From an uncultured Eubacteriales bacterium (GTDB lineage Bacteria > Bacillota > Clostridia > Peptostreptococcales > Anaerovoracaceae), in contig UQXL01000010.1 of the NCBI GenBank assembly GCA_900545135.1, positions 1 to 64,000 on the forward strand: a stretch of DNA of 64,000 nucleotides, written 5' to 3'. The position numbers and the translations under genes were made by a program. The notes under the pieces were generated by a model, which saw only the letters and a program-made list of their open reading frames with translations, ran no database searches and had not been told where the DNA came from. Shown one piece after another: positions 6,929 through 16,032 of the stretch. Numbering within the stretch: position 1 is the first letter of the stretch; each line of letters opens with the position of its first letter.

Positions 6929-8455
6929 TTACTCTGCAAAGTTCCATTCATAGAAGTAGTATGGATGAACCGTTGAATCGTGTACAACGCCTTCCAGTCT
7001 GTTGTTCCATGCGTAGATGAGTTCGTGATGGAAGATAGGTACGGAAGGAGCCAAGTCGATTATGTAAGCTATCAGTTCCTTGTAAAGTTCCTGACGTGTA
7101 GCTTCATCAGCTTCACTTTCAGCTTTGGCGAACATTTCATCGATGTATGGGTCGCTCAGCTGTGAGAAGTTGTTTCCGCCGATGCCGGAGGTTCCGTACT
7201 GACATACGTTGTATGAGAAGTCAGCTCTGTATGACAGAGTCTGGGTCATCATGGAGAAGTTGCCGCTTTCGGCGTCCTCGTCAGGTGTTGAAGTGTTGCG
7301 CAGTTCAAGAGTAACACCTATGTCAGCCAGATTCTGCTGATAGATCTGAGCGGCTTTTTCCAGATAAGTTCCGCCCATTACGTCCAGAACAACGCCGTAA
7401 TCTGACAGGTTCAGACCGTCAGGATAGCCGGCTTCAGCAAGGAGTTCCTTTGCCTTTTCAGGGTCGTAGGTCACTTCCTCAGCACCGGAAAAATCTACGC
7501 CGAAGCAGTTGGCATCGCTGGCCTGCAGTCTGGCAGGAGCAGCGTATCCTTCATATGCCACGTCTATTATGGTCTGCTTGTCGCACGCATAGTTGAGAGC
7601 CTGGCGCACAAGTTTGTTGTCAAGAGGTTCTACCGTTGTATTGATGGCAAATACCGCGGTCTTTAGAGTCTGCACTTCTTTCACCGTGAACTGGTCGTTG
7701 CCTTCTATGCTCTCCATCTGGGTAGGCTCAACTTTCATCACGTCGATCTCGCCTGTTTCCAGCTGAACTGTGGCAGTGGAAGTGTCTCCTACGTAGCGGA
7801 TCTCGAGGTTCTTGATGTTGGCAGGTCCCAGTCTGTAGTCTTCAAAGCTCTTCAGCTGAGCAGCTGTAGCCAGGTCTATGGAAACCAGTTCGTAAGGGCC
7901 GGTTCCGCAGGCTTTGTCGTTGAATTCGCCGTCGTTTTCAGTTACGAATTTCTCGCTCATGACAGGCACTTCATTGGTGTATACCAGGAAGAGCGGAGTA
8001 ACTTTGTTCAAAGTGAATTTTACTGTATAGTCGTCAACGGCTTCAACTTTTTCGATCATTTCAACGAAGTTCTTCTTGGCGGCCGTTTCCATGAACTTTT
8101 CATACGAAAAGACTACGTCGGAAGCTTTCATGTTTTCTCCGTTATGGAAAGTAGCGTCCTGAACCAGATTGAAAGTGTATTCGAGACCGCCGTCGCTTAT
8201 CGTCCAGTCTTCTGCGAGACAGCCTTTTACACTTCCGTCATCCTGAGTGATGGCCAGAGTTTCATATACCTGGTCGAACACCATCTGGTCTGAGTTGGCA
8301 GTTGTGTCGTACGGAACCATGGTGTTGAATATATCAGGCGTATATGCAACAACTGCGTCATCTTCGGACTTTGTGCCGCCGCCTCCGCCGCCGCAAGCTG
8401 TAAACAAGCTCATGACCATTACGAAAATCAGAAGCAGCGTGATTTTCTTTTTCAT
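6929..8455 (-). CDS. Peptide ABC transporter substrate-binding lipoprotein
   Basis: A 508-residue SBP_bac_5 (OppA/DppA type) extracellular binding protein. The signal peptide MKKKITLLLIFVMVMSLFTAC ends in a lipobox (LFTAC), so it is a membrane-anchored lipoprotein, followed by a Gly6 linker. The mature domain shows the family hallmarks DVVFSYEKF, a VKFTLNK segment and VRQALNYACDKQTII, and ends near IDLAPSVPIFHHELIYAWN. It is the last component of the transporter operon (permease, permease, ATPase, ATPase, binding protein). Specificity for dipeptides or oligopeptides is inferred from the family and from the dipeptidase gene that follows. Confidence 0.93.
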   Translation of the reverse strand: MKKKITLLLIFVMVMSLFTACGGGGGGTKSEDDAVVAYTPDIFNTMVPYDTTANSDQMVFDQVYETLAITQDDGSVKGCLAEDWTISDGGLEYTFNLVQDATFHNGENMKASDVVFSYEKFMETAAKKNFVEMIEKVEAVDDYTVKFTLNKVTPLFLVYTNEVPVMSEKFVTENDGEFNDKACGTGPYELVSIDLATAAQLKSFEDYRLGPANIKNLEIRYVGDTSTATVQLETGEIDVMKVEPTQMESIEGNDQFTVKEVQTLKTAVFAINTTVEPLDNKLVRQALNYACDKQTIIDVAYEGYAAPARLQASDANCFGVDFSGAEEVTYDPEKAKELLAEAGYPDGLNLSDYGVVLDVMGGTYLEKAAQIYQQNLADIGVTLELRNTSTPDEDAESGNFSMMTQTLSYRADFSYNVCQYGTSGIGGNNFSQLSDPYIDEMFAKAESEADEATRQELYKELIAYIIDLAPSVPIFHHELIYAWNNRLEGVVHDSTVHPYYFYEWNFAE

Positions 8456-8513
8456 TTCATTTCCCTCCTTAGTTAGGTGTGTCGTTTTATATGTAACGTT
8501 TAAATTGTTACCT

Positions 8514-9482
8514 CTATTTTTCCAGCAGTCTGCAGGCTACGAAATGTCCCTCGCTCACCTCAGTCAGTGGAATTGAACTTCCTACGCAGTTCTCACGGCA
8601 GAAATCGCATCTTGGCGCGAATCTGCATCCCGGCGCAGGGTCTATAGGGCTGGTGACCTCGCCTCTGATAGGCTGTATCTTCTTGCTTCTCATCGAAATG
8701 TCAGGAATCGGTATCGCCGACAGAAGAGCCTTGGTGTAAGGGTGAAGCGGGTTTGCAAACAGCTCTTTGGCAGGAGCTTTCTCTACGCAGTTGCCCATGT
8801 ACATTACCATTATCTCTGTGGATATATGCTTAACTACTGAAAGGTCGTGGGTTATGAACATATATGTCAGACCCATTTCTTCCTGCAGATCCATCAGCAG
8901 ATTTAATATCTGCGCCTGGATGGATACGTCCAGAGCCGATACAGGCTCGTCGCAGACTATGAATTTCGGATTTATAGCGAGAGCCCTGGCTATGCATATA
9001 CGCTGTCTTCTTCCCCCGTCCAGCTCGTGGGGATATGAATTGTAAAGCCTTTCTGCCAGGCCTACCGTGTCCATCAGCTCTTTTACACGTTTCTGCAGTT
9101 CGGCCTTGCTCTTGCACATGCGGTTGACCTTGAGCGGCGTCGCGATAATTTCGGCCACCGACTTTCTCGGATTGAGGCTGGAATACGGATCCTGGAATAT
9201 GATCTGCATTGACTGCCTGTACTGTCTCATCTGCGATTCGCTGGCCTTGGTTATGTCATGGCCCTCAAACAAGACCTGACCCTCCGTAGGCTTGAGCAGG
9301 CGCAGTATGGTCCTGCCCAGCGTGCTTTTTCCGCAGCCCGACTCTCCTACTACGCCTAAGGTAGTACCCTTTTGTATGGTCAGGTTGATATCGTCGACTG
9401 CGTGAAGAGTCTTTCCGTTTTTCTTAAAATATTTTTTAAGGCCGTTAACTTCAATAAGCGGAGTCTGCTCTGTTTTATTCAT
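8514..9482 (-). CDS. Oligopeptide/dipeptide ABC transporter ATP-binding protein, DppF/OppF type
   Basis: A 322-residue ATPase. Walker A is GESGCGKST (about 49-57), the Q-loop region is IIFQDPYSSLNPR, Walker B is FIVCDEPVSALD, and the H-loop is FITHDLSVV. The ABC signature is ELDGGRRQR in place of the usual LSGGQ, a variant I associate with a DppF subgroup in clostridia. The C-terminal oligo_HPY extension carries the cysteine set C-x5-C-x2-C-x3-C and a last Cys (CRLLEK), as in iron-sulphur-bearing peptide ATPases. The start codon overlaps the end of the preceding ATPase by 8 bases, indicating coupling. It should form a heterodimer with that protein. Confidence 0.93.
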   Translation of the reverse strand: MNKTEQTPLIEVNGLKKYFKKNGKTLHAVDDINLTIQKGTTLGVVGESGCGKSTLGRTILRLLKPTEGQVLFEGHDITKASESQMRQYRQSMQIIFQDPYSSLNPRKSVAEIIATPLKVNRMCKSKAELQKRVKELMDTVGLAERLYNSYPHELDGGRRQRICIARALAINPKFIVCDEPVSALDVSIQAQILNLLMDLQEEMGLTYMFITHDLSVVKHISTEIMVMYMGNCVEKAPAKELFANPLHPYTKALLSAIPIPDISMRSKKIQPIRGEVTSPIDPAPGCRFAPRCDFCRENCVGSSIPLTEVSEGHFVACRLLEK

Positions 9483-10482
9483 CTTTTTCCTCCTGTAAGC
9501 CTTTTTTGCTGAATAAGTGGCACGCTATGCTGTGGGTGCCCTCAGTATAAACGTCAGGATAGACCTGTTTGCATATTTCCATGCAGTGCGGGCATCTGTC
9601 GTGGAAATAGCATCCGCTCGGCAGGTCCGACGGGTCAGGCATGAGGCCATCTATAGGTGAAAGTCTCCTGGTTTCGACTTTCAGATTCGGTATGGCGCCG
9701 AACAATCCCACCGTATACGGATGATGGTCTTTTTTCACGTATATGTCTTCCAGCGTGCCTGCTTCTATGATCTTTCCTGCGTACATTATGGCCACTTTAT
9801 CGCATATATTGGCCACTATGCCCAGATCGTGGGTAATCAGTATCATGGCTGTGCCCAGTTTGTCTCTCAGGTCGCTCATCATCGCCAGCACCTGTGCCTG
9901 TATGGTCACGTCGAGGGCCGTCGTCGGCTCGTCTGCTATCAGCAGCTCAGGTTCGCAGGAAAGAGCCATGGCTATGACGACGCGCTGCTTCATTCCGCCG
10001 GAAAACTGATGGGGATATTCGTCTTTTCTCGAAGCCGGTATGCCGACCAGTTCCAGCACTTCATCGACTCTCTTGTCGACAGGTATCTGTTCCTGACCGT
10101 CTCTGGTGCTGTTGTGATATTCTATCGCCTCGGCTATCTGCTCGCCTACGGTCATTACAGGGTTCAGAGAGGTCATCGGATCCTGGAATATCATGGATAT
10201 CTTCTCGCCTCTGACCATGGTTCTCATCTCTTCTTCGGAAATTTCCAGCAGATTCTGTCCGTCAAAGGTTATGCTGCCCTCCGGTATGAGACCTGTACGT
10301 TCCGGCAGCAGACGGAGTATGGCAAGCGCAGTGGTCGTCTTGCCGGCTCCTGTCTCTCCTACCAGTCCGAGAGTTTCTCCTTTTTCCAGGGAAAGGTCTA
10401 TGCCGTTTACGGCGCAGACAGGCACGTCGCCTGATTTGTACTGCACTTTAAGATTTTTTATTTCAAGAAGCTTTTCACTCAT
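9475..10482 (-). CDS. Oligopeptide/dipeptide ABC transporter ATP-binding protein, DppD/OppD type
   Basis: A 335-residue ATPase. Walker A is GETGAGKTT, the signature is FSGGMKQRV, Walker B is LLIADEPTTALD, and the switch region is ILITHDLGIV. The C-terminal extension holds the four-cysteine cluster (GCYFHDRCPHCMEIC and a final Cys). It has the consensus signature that its DppF partner lacks, so the dimer has two non-identical ATP sites. AAGGAGAG precedes the ATG. It is the third gene of the transporter operon. Confidence 0.93.
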   Translation of the reverse strand: MSEKLLEIKNLKVQYKSGDVPVCAVNGIDLSLEKGETLGLVGETGAGKTTTALAILRLLPERTGLIPEGSITFDGQNLLEISEEEMRTMVRGEKISMIFQDPMTSLNPVMTVGEQIAEAIEYHNSTRDGQEQIPVDKRVDEVLELVGIPASRKDEYPHQFSGGMKQRVVIAMALSCEPELLIADEPTTALDVTIQAQVLAMMSDLRDKLGTAMILITHDLGIVANICDKVAIMYAGKIIEAGTLEDIYVKKDHHPYTVGLFGAIPNLKVETRRLSPIDGLMPDPSDLPSGCYFHDRCPHCMEICKQVYPDVYTEGTHSIACHLFSKKGLQEEKDE

Positions 10483-10540
10483 TAGTATCTCTCCTTAACA
10501 CATTAGACTTTTGGTCGCAAAGCAATCTTTAAGACGCATA

Positions 10541-11452
10541 TCAGTCTTTAAGACGCGGATCCATGGCGTCGCGCAGTCCGTCGCCCAAAAGGTTGAATGA
10601 CAGCGCCGTAAGAACTATTACGATACCCGGTATCACGCACATATACGGGTCGCTTCTCAAAAATTCTCTGGCTTCAGCTATCATAGCGCCCCATTCAGGG
10701 TTAGGCGGCTGTATGCCCATTCCCAGATAGCTGAGGCTGGAAGCCGTAAGCATCAGGTTGGCTATGCCTTGTGTGGAAACGACTATTATAGGGCCAAGGG
10801 AGTTGGGAATTATTTCCTTGACTATTATTCCTATATTCTTCATGCCGCTGGCTCTGGCCGCTTCAACGTATTCCGTGTCTACGATGCCCAGCACCGTGGA
10901 ACGCACCAGTCTGCAGTTGCCCGGTATGGCCGCTACAGTCATGGCTACTATCAAGCTGGTGGCGCTTGCTCCCATGGCAGCCACTACGCACAATGCCAGC
11001 AGAGTTTCAGGGATGGCCATGAACATGTCCGTAATACGCATGATCACGCCGTCCAGCTTTCCTCCGAAGTAAGCGGCTATCGCTCCCAGCAGCCCTCCTA
11101 TTATCATGCTGACCGCCATGGTGACGATACCAATGGTCAGGGAAACTCTGGAGCCGAATACCATGCGGATAAATATATCTCTTCCGTATAGGTCTGTTCC
11201 GAACCAGTGCTCAAATGAAGGCGGCTGGTTTCTTATCGCGCTGTTCTGCAAGGTGACTGCCGCTTCGTCAAACAGCAGATTGGCGAAGATGGCGAGGAAT
11301 ATTACAAGGCACAGGAAGCCCATGCTTATCACGCTGCTCTTGTCTCTGAGAAGCCTGCGCCATATGTCTCTCGTCATGCTGTGGCCGCGGGTATAGGCCA
11401 GTGCGAACGCTTCCTGTTCTCTTCTTTTTCGACTTTTAAATGATAATTTCAT
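10541..11452 (-). CDS. Oligopeptide/dipeptide ABC transporter permease, DppC/OppC type
   Basis: A 303-residue inner-membrane permease. The OppC_N region (about 1-60) contains the first membrane helix, then FGTDLYGRDIF, the loop typical of DppC/OppC, then the BPD_transp_1 domain with five further helices. The EAA-loop is EAARASGMKNIGIIVKEIIP, which docks onto the ATPases. The C-terminus ends in the family motif FNLLGDGLRDAMDPR. GGAGG precedes the ATG. It pairs with the permease at 11477. Confidence 0.93.
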   Translation of the reverse strand: MKLSFKSRKRREQEAFALAYTRGHSMTRDIWRRLLRDKSSVISMGFLCLVIFLAIFANLLFDEAAVTLQNSAIRNQPPSFEHWFGTDLYGRDIFIRMVFGSRVSLTIGIVTMAVSMIIGGLLGAIAAYFGGKLDGVIMRITDMFMAIPETLLALCVVAAMGASATSLIVAMTVAAIPGNCRLVRSTVLGIVDTEYVEAARASGMKNIGIIVKEIIPNSLGPIIVVSTQGIANLMLTASSLSYLGMGIQPPNPEWGAMIAEAREFLRSDPYMCVIPGIVIVLTALSFNLLGDGLRDAMDPRLKD

Positions 11453-11476
11453 AATTGATACTTGCCCTCCAGTCTG

Positions 11477-12412
11477 CTACTTCGCATATTTTGCTTTGAT
11501 ACGCGGATCTATGAACGCATAGACCAAGTCTACCGCGAGCATTATTACGGCGAAGAAAAATGCCAGCAGCAGCACGCACGCCAGTACGCAAGGCGTATCT
11601 TTAGCTTCGATGGATAATACGATCAGATTGCCGAGTCCAGGCAAGTTGAACACGCTTTCTGCTATTACGGAACCGCCGAGGATCGCTCCAAAGGATGAGC
11701 CGATGGTGGTGATTACCGGCAGAAGCGCATTTTTAAGAGCATGCTTGTAGATTATAGTATTTTCCGGAATACCCTTTGATCTTGCTGTCCTGACGTAATC
11801 CTGCCTGATTTCTTCAAGCATGGTGGAACGGGTCATACGCAGGATCTTTGAACCGTAAGGAACTCCTACCGTGATGGTAGGCAATATGTAACTGGTCCAG
11901 CCGTATGTGATTCCTCCCGACGGAAGCCATCCGAGGTATAACGAGAAAATCAGTATTAAAATCATTGCCAGCCAGAAAGTAGGCATCGCCACCAGTACTG
12001 TGGACGCTACGCGGAGGAAGCTGTCAGATTTTGAATACTGCTTGACTGCGGAATAAACTCCCAGCGGCAGGCCCATCACTGTAGCCAGAATCATGCCTGA
12101 AAAGGCCAAGGCAAGGCTGACCGGAACTCTGTCGAATATATCTTCAAAGACCGGATTGCCTGTTCTGTATGATTCTCCAAAGTCAAGGTCTGTGACGACA
12201 TCTTTGACATACTCAAAAAAACGGATCCAGAACGGTTGATCCAAACCTAGCTCTACTCTCAGCTGTTCACGAGCTTCAACGGATGATTCCGGTCCTAAAA
12301 TACGTATGGCCGGATCGCCCGGCGTAAAGTCCATGATAGTAAAAATAATAAATGCTACACCAATCAGAATAGGTATTAGAATTAGTAGTCTCTTAACGGT
12401 GTATTTTACCAT
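11477..12412 (-). CDS. Oligopeptide/dipeptide ABC transporter permease, DppB/OppB type
   Basis: A 311-residue permease. The first helix is in KRLLILIPILIGVAFIIFTI, followed by the family motif DFTPGDPA, the periplasmic loop LGLDQPFWIRFFEYV, and the BPD_transp_1 domain. The EAA-loop is RTARSKGIPENTIIYKHALK. The start is placed at 12412 because AGGAGG ends 6 bases before that ATG; a further in-frame start at 12448 has none. First gene of the five-gene uptake operon; a TTGACA-N17-TAAAAT promoter lies just upstream. Confidence 0.93.
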   Translation of the reverse strand: MVKYTVKRLLILIPILIGVAFIIFTIMDFTPGDPAIRILGPESSVEAREQLRVELGLDQPFWIRFFEYVKDVVTDLDFGESYRTGNPVFEDIFDRVPVSLALAFSGMILATVMGLPLGVYSAVKQYSKSDSFLRVASTVLVAMPTFWLAMILILIFSLYLGWLPSGGITYGWTSYILPTITVGVPYGSKILRMTRSTMLEEIRQDYVRTARSKGIPENTIIYKHALKNALLPVITTIGSSFGAILGGSVIAESVFNLPGLGNLIVLSIEAKDTPCVLACVLLLAFFFAVIMLAVDLVYAFIDPRIKAKYAK

Positions 12413-12450
12413 GCTACGCCTCCTGATAGATTTAAATTTTAGCCTCATCT

Positions 12451-12479
12451 ATTTTATAACTTCTTTACTTCCGTGTCAA
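12451..12479 (-). promoter_or_regulatory. Sigma-A promoter of oligopeptide transporter operon
   Basis: On the minus strand, TTGACA (12479-12474), 17 bases, TAAAAT (12456-12451). It lies about 40 bases before the chosen permease start. The rest of 12413-12702 shows no gene; the stretch 12480-12702 is the region between two same-strand genes. Confidence 0.65.
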
Positions 12480-12702
12480 TTGTGCGTAGTTCTTTTGTCT
12501 GATTCTGGGATATATTGTAAAAAAATTGTAAAACGCAGTGCAGCGAACCGTTTTGGCAAGGTGTTCTGATATGACGCAGCGGAGCTCTCTCTTTCCCAAT
12601 AAAACAAACGCCTGCATCAATATATTAAAATACATCAATACAGACGTTTTGGCCGATTCTTTTCTGCCGTCCTGGCTTCCCGGACAGCCGGGTAATGAAA
12701 AT

Positions 12703-13908
12703 TTACTTTTTGAGAGATTCCGTCAGAGAATCGGCCAGCGCTTCAATTTCTTTAATGTTGGATTCGTTAGGCGACGAATTTACAGAAACCTGCGCCGACA
12801 GTACCAGACATTCTTTCAGCTCTTCTTCGATGAATTCTTTCATCAAGGAACCGGATTTGATGGCCCAGGTACCGTTTTCTATTATTCCGAAGGTTCTCTT
12901 CTGGAAATTGAGGGTCTTAAGATGATGAAGGAAATCATACATCTTAGGGTATATGTTCAGGTTATAAGTAGGCGAGGCCAGCACGATATGGCTGTATTTA
13001 AAGGCTTCGGCCACCAAATAGGAAACATCCGTGTCAGACACGTCATAGACCGAAATTTTCGTCACGCCTCTCTCGCAGAGAGCCTTGGCCAGGGTCTGCG
13101 CCGTCTTCTCCGTGTTGCCGTACATGGAGGCATAGACGATCAGTACGCCCTTTTCTTCTGGCTCGTATCTGCTCCACTTGTCATGCTTGTCGATATAGTA
13201 TCCCAAGTCTTTTCTCCAAACCGGTCCGTGGAGAGGGCAGAATGTGGTGATGGGTACTGACGCTGCCTTTTTCAGCAGATACTGTACGAACGGTCCGTAT
13301 TTTCCTACTATGTTGCAGAAATATCTTCTGGCGTCATCCAGCCAGTCGCGGTCGAAGTCCACCTCGTCGGCAAACAGTCTTCCGTCGAGAGAGCCGAAGG
13401 TTCCGAAGGCGTCGGCGGAGAAAAGGACTCCGTTGGTGGTATCGAAAGTCACCATAGCCTCCGGCCAATGAACCATAGGCGCGGCCACAAAGGTCACCGT
13501 ATGCTTTCCGAAGGTCTTGGTATCGCCTTCTTTAACTTCTTCTTTACGTCCCTCTACGTTGAAGCCAAACTGGTGCATGAACATAAAGGCTTTCTCATTG
13601 CTTATAACTTTACACTCAGGGTATCTTATCAGCACTTCCTCTATGGACGCAGCGTGATCCGGCTCCATGTGGTTTATGACAAGATAATCCAGGGGTCTTT
13701 CGCCAAGAACCTCTTTTACATTTTCAAGAAATTCTCTGCATCCCGACCAATCTACAGTATCAAACAGCACGGTCTTCTCATCCAGCAGGAGGTAGGAGTT
13801 ATAGGATACTCCCCTCGGTATAGGGTAAACGTTTTCAAAGAGATGCAGCCGCTTGTCGTTTACTCCCACCCAGTACAGGTCTTCGGTCACTTTTCTTACA
13901 ATGCTCAT
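12703..13908 (-). CDS. Flavodiiron protein (FprA/A-type, NO/O2 reductase)
   Basis: A 401-residue two-domain cytosolic enzyme. The N-terminal metallo-beta-lactamase-like domain (1-250) carries the diiron ligands: HMEPDH (the H-x-E-x-D-H motif), MVHWPEAM, FSADAFGTF and CPLHGPVW. The C-terminal flavodoxin domain (about 255-401) starts VLIVYASMYGNTEKTA, the FMN phosphate loop. Flavodiiron proteins reduce O2 to water and/or NO to N2O using electrons from rubredoxin. The gene lies 18 bases downstream of a gene whose product ends in a rubredoxin domain, so donor and acceptor are probably made from one mRNA. It has no fused rubredoxin of its own. Confidence 0.95.
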   Translation of the reverse strand: MSIVRKVTEDLYWVGVNDKRLHLFENVYPIPRGVSYNSYLLLDEKTVLFDTVDWSGCREFLENVKEVLGERPLDYLVINHMEPDHAASIEEVLIRYPECKVISNEKAFMFMHQFGFNVEGRKEEVKEGDTKTFGKHTVTFVAAPMVHWPEAMVTFDTTNGVLFSADAFGTFGSLDGRLFADEVDFDRDWLDDARRYFCNIVGKYGPFVQYLLKKAASVPITTFCPLHGPVWRKDLGYYIDKHDKWSRYEPEEKGVLIVYASMYGNTEKTAQTLAKALCERGVTKISVYDVSDTDVSYLVAEAFKYSHIVLASPTYNLNIYPKMYDFLHHLKTLNFQKRTFGIIENGTWAIKSGSLMKEFIEEELKECLVLSAQVSVNSSPNESNIKEIEALADSLTESLKK

Positions 13909-13926
13909 TTTCTGCTTCTCCTTTCA

Positions 13927-15852
13927 TTATACTTCTTCAGACGACGGAATGAAGTTTGACTTCTCCTCGCTGCACTCAGGACATGTCCATTCTTCCGGAA
14001 TGTCTTTAAACCGCGTTCCTGGAGCTACTTCGCCTTCTTCATCGCCCAGTTCAGGGATATATTCATATCCGCAGCCGAGGCATACGTACCTGCCTACAGG
14101 AGCAGGAGTCGGTTCCTCCGGCGCCTGCCTCTTCATCTTTACCATAGGCGGAGCCGGTTTTTTCGGCGCGTCGCCTCCCAGAGCTTTTATCAATTCGGGG
14201 ATTATCTCGTTCAAGTCTCCTACTATGCCGTAATCGGCGTTCTTAAATATAGGCGCGTTGGCGTTGGTGTTTATGGCCACTATGGTAGAAGCGTCCTTTA
14301 TACCTTTCAGGTGCTGGCTCGCCCCTGAGATTCCGCAGGCTATATAGAGATTGCCCGTAAATTTCTGGCCGCTCATGCCTACATATCTGTCGAGAGGCAC
14401 GTACATAAGCTGCTCGGCTACAGGTCTTGACGAACCCAGGGCTGCACCGGCGGCCTTAGCCAGCTTTTCTATCAGAGCCATGTTCTCCCTAGATCCTACG
14501 CCCTTACCAGCGCTGACTACTCTTTCAGCTTCTATTATAGGGGTGTCCATGTCTATTCCCACGGAAAAGTCATATCCGTCGCCTTTCAGCGCTTCCACCA
14601 GCGCCGAAGCCTTTTCTGCCGGAGAGCCATCTTTGAAGATCATCTTCTTTCTGGCTCCTGTGATAGGCAGTTTCCTTACCGTTGCTTTGGCGGCGGGAGC
14701 AGCTTTGGCGGCTTTGCCTAATATGTGAGAGGCGATTACCACGTTCTGAATCTCGTTGGTTCCCTCGTAGATAGTGCAGATTTTAGCGTCCCTGTAGAAC
14801 CGCTCTACTTCCATTCCCTTCAGATATCCGTTTCCTCCGAAGGTCTGGAGGGCGTCGTTGACTACCTGCAGGCATATATCCGAAGCGTATTTCTTGGCCA
14901 TTGCTGATTCCATGCCGTAAGGCTGGTGATTTTCTTTAAGTTCCGCGGCGCTGTATACTAAAAATCTCGCCGCCCTTATCTTGGTAGCCATCTCGGCGAT
15001 TTTAAACTGTATAGCCTGAAGCTGAGCTATCGGAGCGCCGAATTGTTCTCTTTCTTTGGCGTATTCTACAGCGGCTTCATAAGCGCCCTGAGCGATGCCT
15101 AAGGCCTGAGCCGCTATGCCGATACGGCCGCCGTCAAGGGTGGCCATGGCGATCTTGAAGCCCTGCCCCTCTTTTCCCAAGAGGTTTTCCTTAGGTATTT
15201 TGACATCATTGAAAAGAAGCTGGCAAGTGGCCGACGAGCGAATTCCCATCTTGTCGTAATGGTCGCCGAAGGTGAAGCCGTCCCATCCCTTTTCTACTAT
15301 GAAAGCGCTGATGCCCTTTGTTCCTATGCCGGGAGTCGTGACCGCGAAAATCACATATGTATCTGCTTCTCCGCCGTTGGTTATGAATATCTTTTCTCCG
15401 TTCAAAACATAGTGGTCGCCCACCAGCTCAGCGGTGGTTTCTGTTCCGCCGGCGTCGGATCCCGCGTTAGGCTCCGTAAGTCCGAAAGCGCCTATTTTTT
15501 CGCCCTTTGCAAGGGGAACAAGATATTTCTTCTTCTGTTCTTCTGTACCGTAAGCGAAGATAGGGTAAGCTCCCAGGGAAACGTGAGCCGACAATATTAC
15601 TCCCGTTCCGCCGTCTACTCTGGACAATTCTTCCACGGCTATGGCGTAGCTGAGTATATCTTTTCCCGCTCCGCCGTATTCTTTAGGATACGGAAGCCCC
15701 ATAAATCCTTTCTTGCCGAAGTCCTTTATCTGTTCTTTAGGAAATTCATTGTTTTTGTCAAGAGAAAAGGCTATGGGCTTTATCTCTTTTTCTGCCCACT
15801 CTCTTATCTGGGTCCGAAGCTCCTCGTGCTTCTGTGATGTTTGAAATAACAT
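13927..15852 (-). CDS. Acyl-CoA dehydrogenase / EtfA FAD-domain / rubredoxin triple fusion
   Basis: A 641-residue protein in three parts. Residues about 1-380 are a complete short-chain acyl-CoA dehydrogenase: FGLTEPNAGSD, FITNGGEADTY, DGGRIGIAAQA, and the catalytic-Glu motif IYEGTNEIQ. Residues about 385-565 resemble the C-terminal FAD-binding domain of EtfA: VSAGKGVGSRENM, VGMSGQKF, YIACGISGASQHLKG, TNANAPIFKNADYGIVGD. Residues about 588-641 are a rubredoxin with CLGCGYEY and CPECSEEK. EtfA domain I and EtfB are absent. The arrangement implies internal transfer from acyl-CoA through two flavins to a one-electron rubredoxin site, and the next gene encodes a flavodiiron protein, the usual rubredoxin acceptor. 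GGAGG precedes the ATG. Confidence 0.93.
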   Translation of the reverse strand: MLFQTSQKHEELRTQIREWAEKEIKPIAFSLDKNNEFPKEQIKDFGKKGFMGLPYPKEYGGAGKDILSYAIAVEELSRVDGGTGVILSAHVSLGAYPIFAYGTEEQKKKYLVPLAKGEKIGAFGLTEPNAGSDAGGTETTAELVGDHYVLNGEKIFITNGGEADTYVIFAVTTPGIGTKGISAFIVEKGWDGFTFGDHYDKMGIRSSATCQLLFNDVKIPKENLLGKEGQGFKIAMATLDGGRIGIAAQALGIAQGAYEAAVEYAKEREQFGAPIAQLQAIQFKIAEMATKIRAARFLVYSAAELKENHQPYGMESAMAKKYASDICLQVVNDALQTFGGNGYLKGMEVERFYRDAKICTIYEGTNEIQNVVIASHILGKAAKAAPAAKATVRKLPITGARKKMIFKDGSPAEKASALVEALKGDGYDFSVGIDMDTPIIEAERVVSAGKGVGSRENMALIEKLAKAAGAALGSSRPVAEQLMYVPLDRYVGMSGQKFTGNLYIACGISGASQHLKGIKDASTIVAINTNANAPIFKNADYGIVGDLNEIIPELIKALGGDAPKKPAPPMVKMKRQAPEEPTPAPVGRYVCLGCGYEYIPELGDEEGEVAPGTRFKDIPEEWTCPECSEEKSNFIPSSEEV

Positions 15853-15876
15853 AATTGCCCTCCTTTCGTATTTATA

Positions 15877-15928
15877 TCATTATTTTAACCCATAGAAAAG
15901 AGCAAGTATGTAACCATGGTTACATACT
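15877..15928 (-). promoter_or_regulatory. Promoter with perfect 24-bp Crp/Fnr-type palindrome
   Basis: Positions 15905-15928 form a perfect palindrome with arms AGTATGTAACCA and its reverse complement; the core is GTAAC-N4-GTTAC, the 5-N4-5 geometry of Crp/Fnr sites. On the minus strand it is followed by TTGCTC, 17 bases and TAATGA (15905-15877), placing its centre near -46 from a start around 15870, an activator-type position. The Crp/Fnr gene at 16033-16716 is the obvious candidate regulator. Confidence 0.75.
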
Positions 15929-15958
15929 GTGATAAAATTTAATCAATCTTTTCTGTGA

Positions 15959-15993
15959 ACAAAAAACACCCTCTCTCTGTTCGAGGGAGGGTG
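15959..15993 (-). terminator. Rho-independent terminator of the serS-crp transcript
   Basis: On the minus strand, CACCCTCCCTC, loop, GAGAGAGGGTG (one mismatch; 15993-15967), followed by six T. It separates the upstream operon from the acyl-CoA dehydrogenase/flavodiiron unit. Confidence 0.85.
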
Positions 15994-16032
15994 CAAATTG
16001 GTGTGAACGACGTTGGCATGAACAGCTGTTTC

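Noticed and set aside
12538..13260. 240-codon plus-strand frame opposite the flavodiiron gene
   Set aside because: Antisense to a well-conserved enzyme; no domain or ribosome site.
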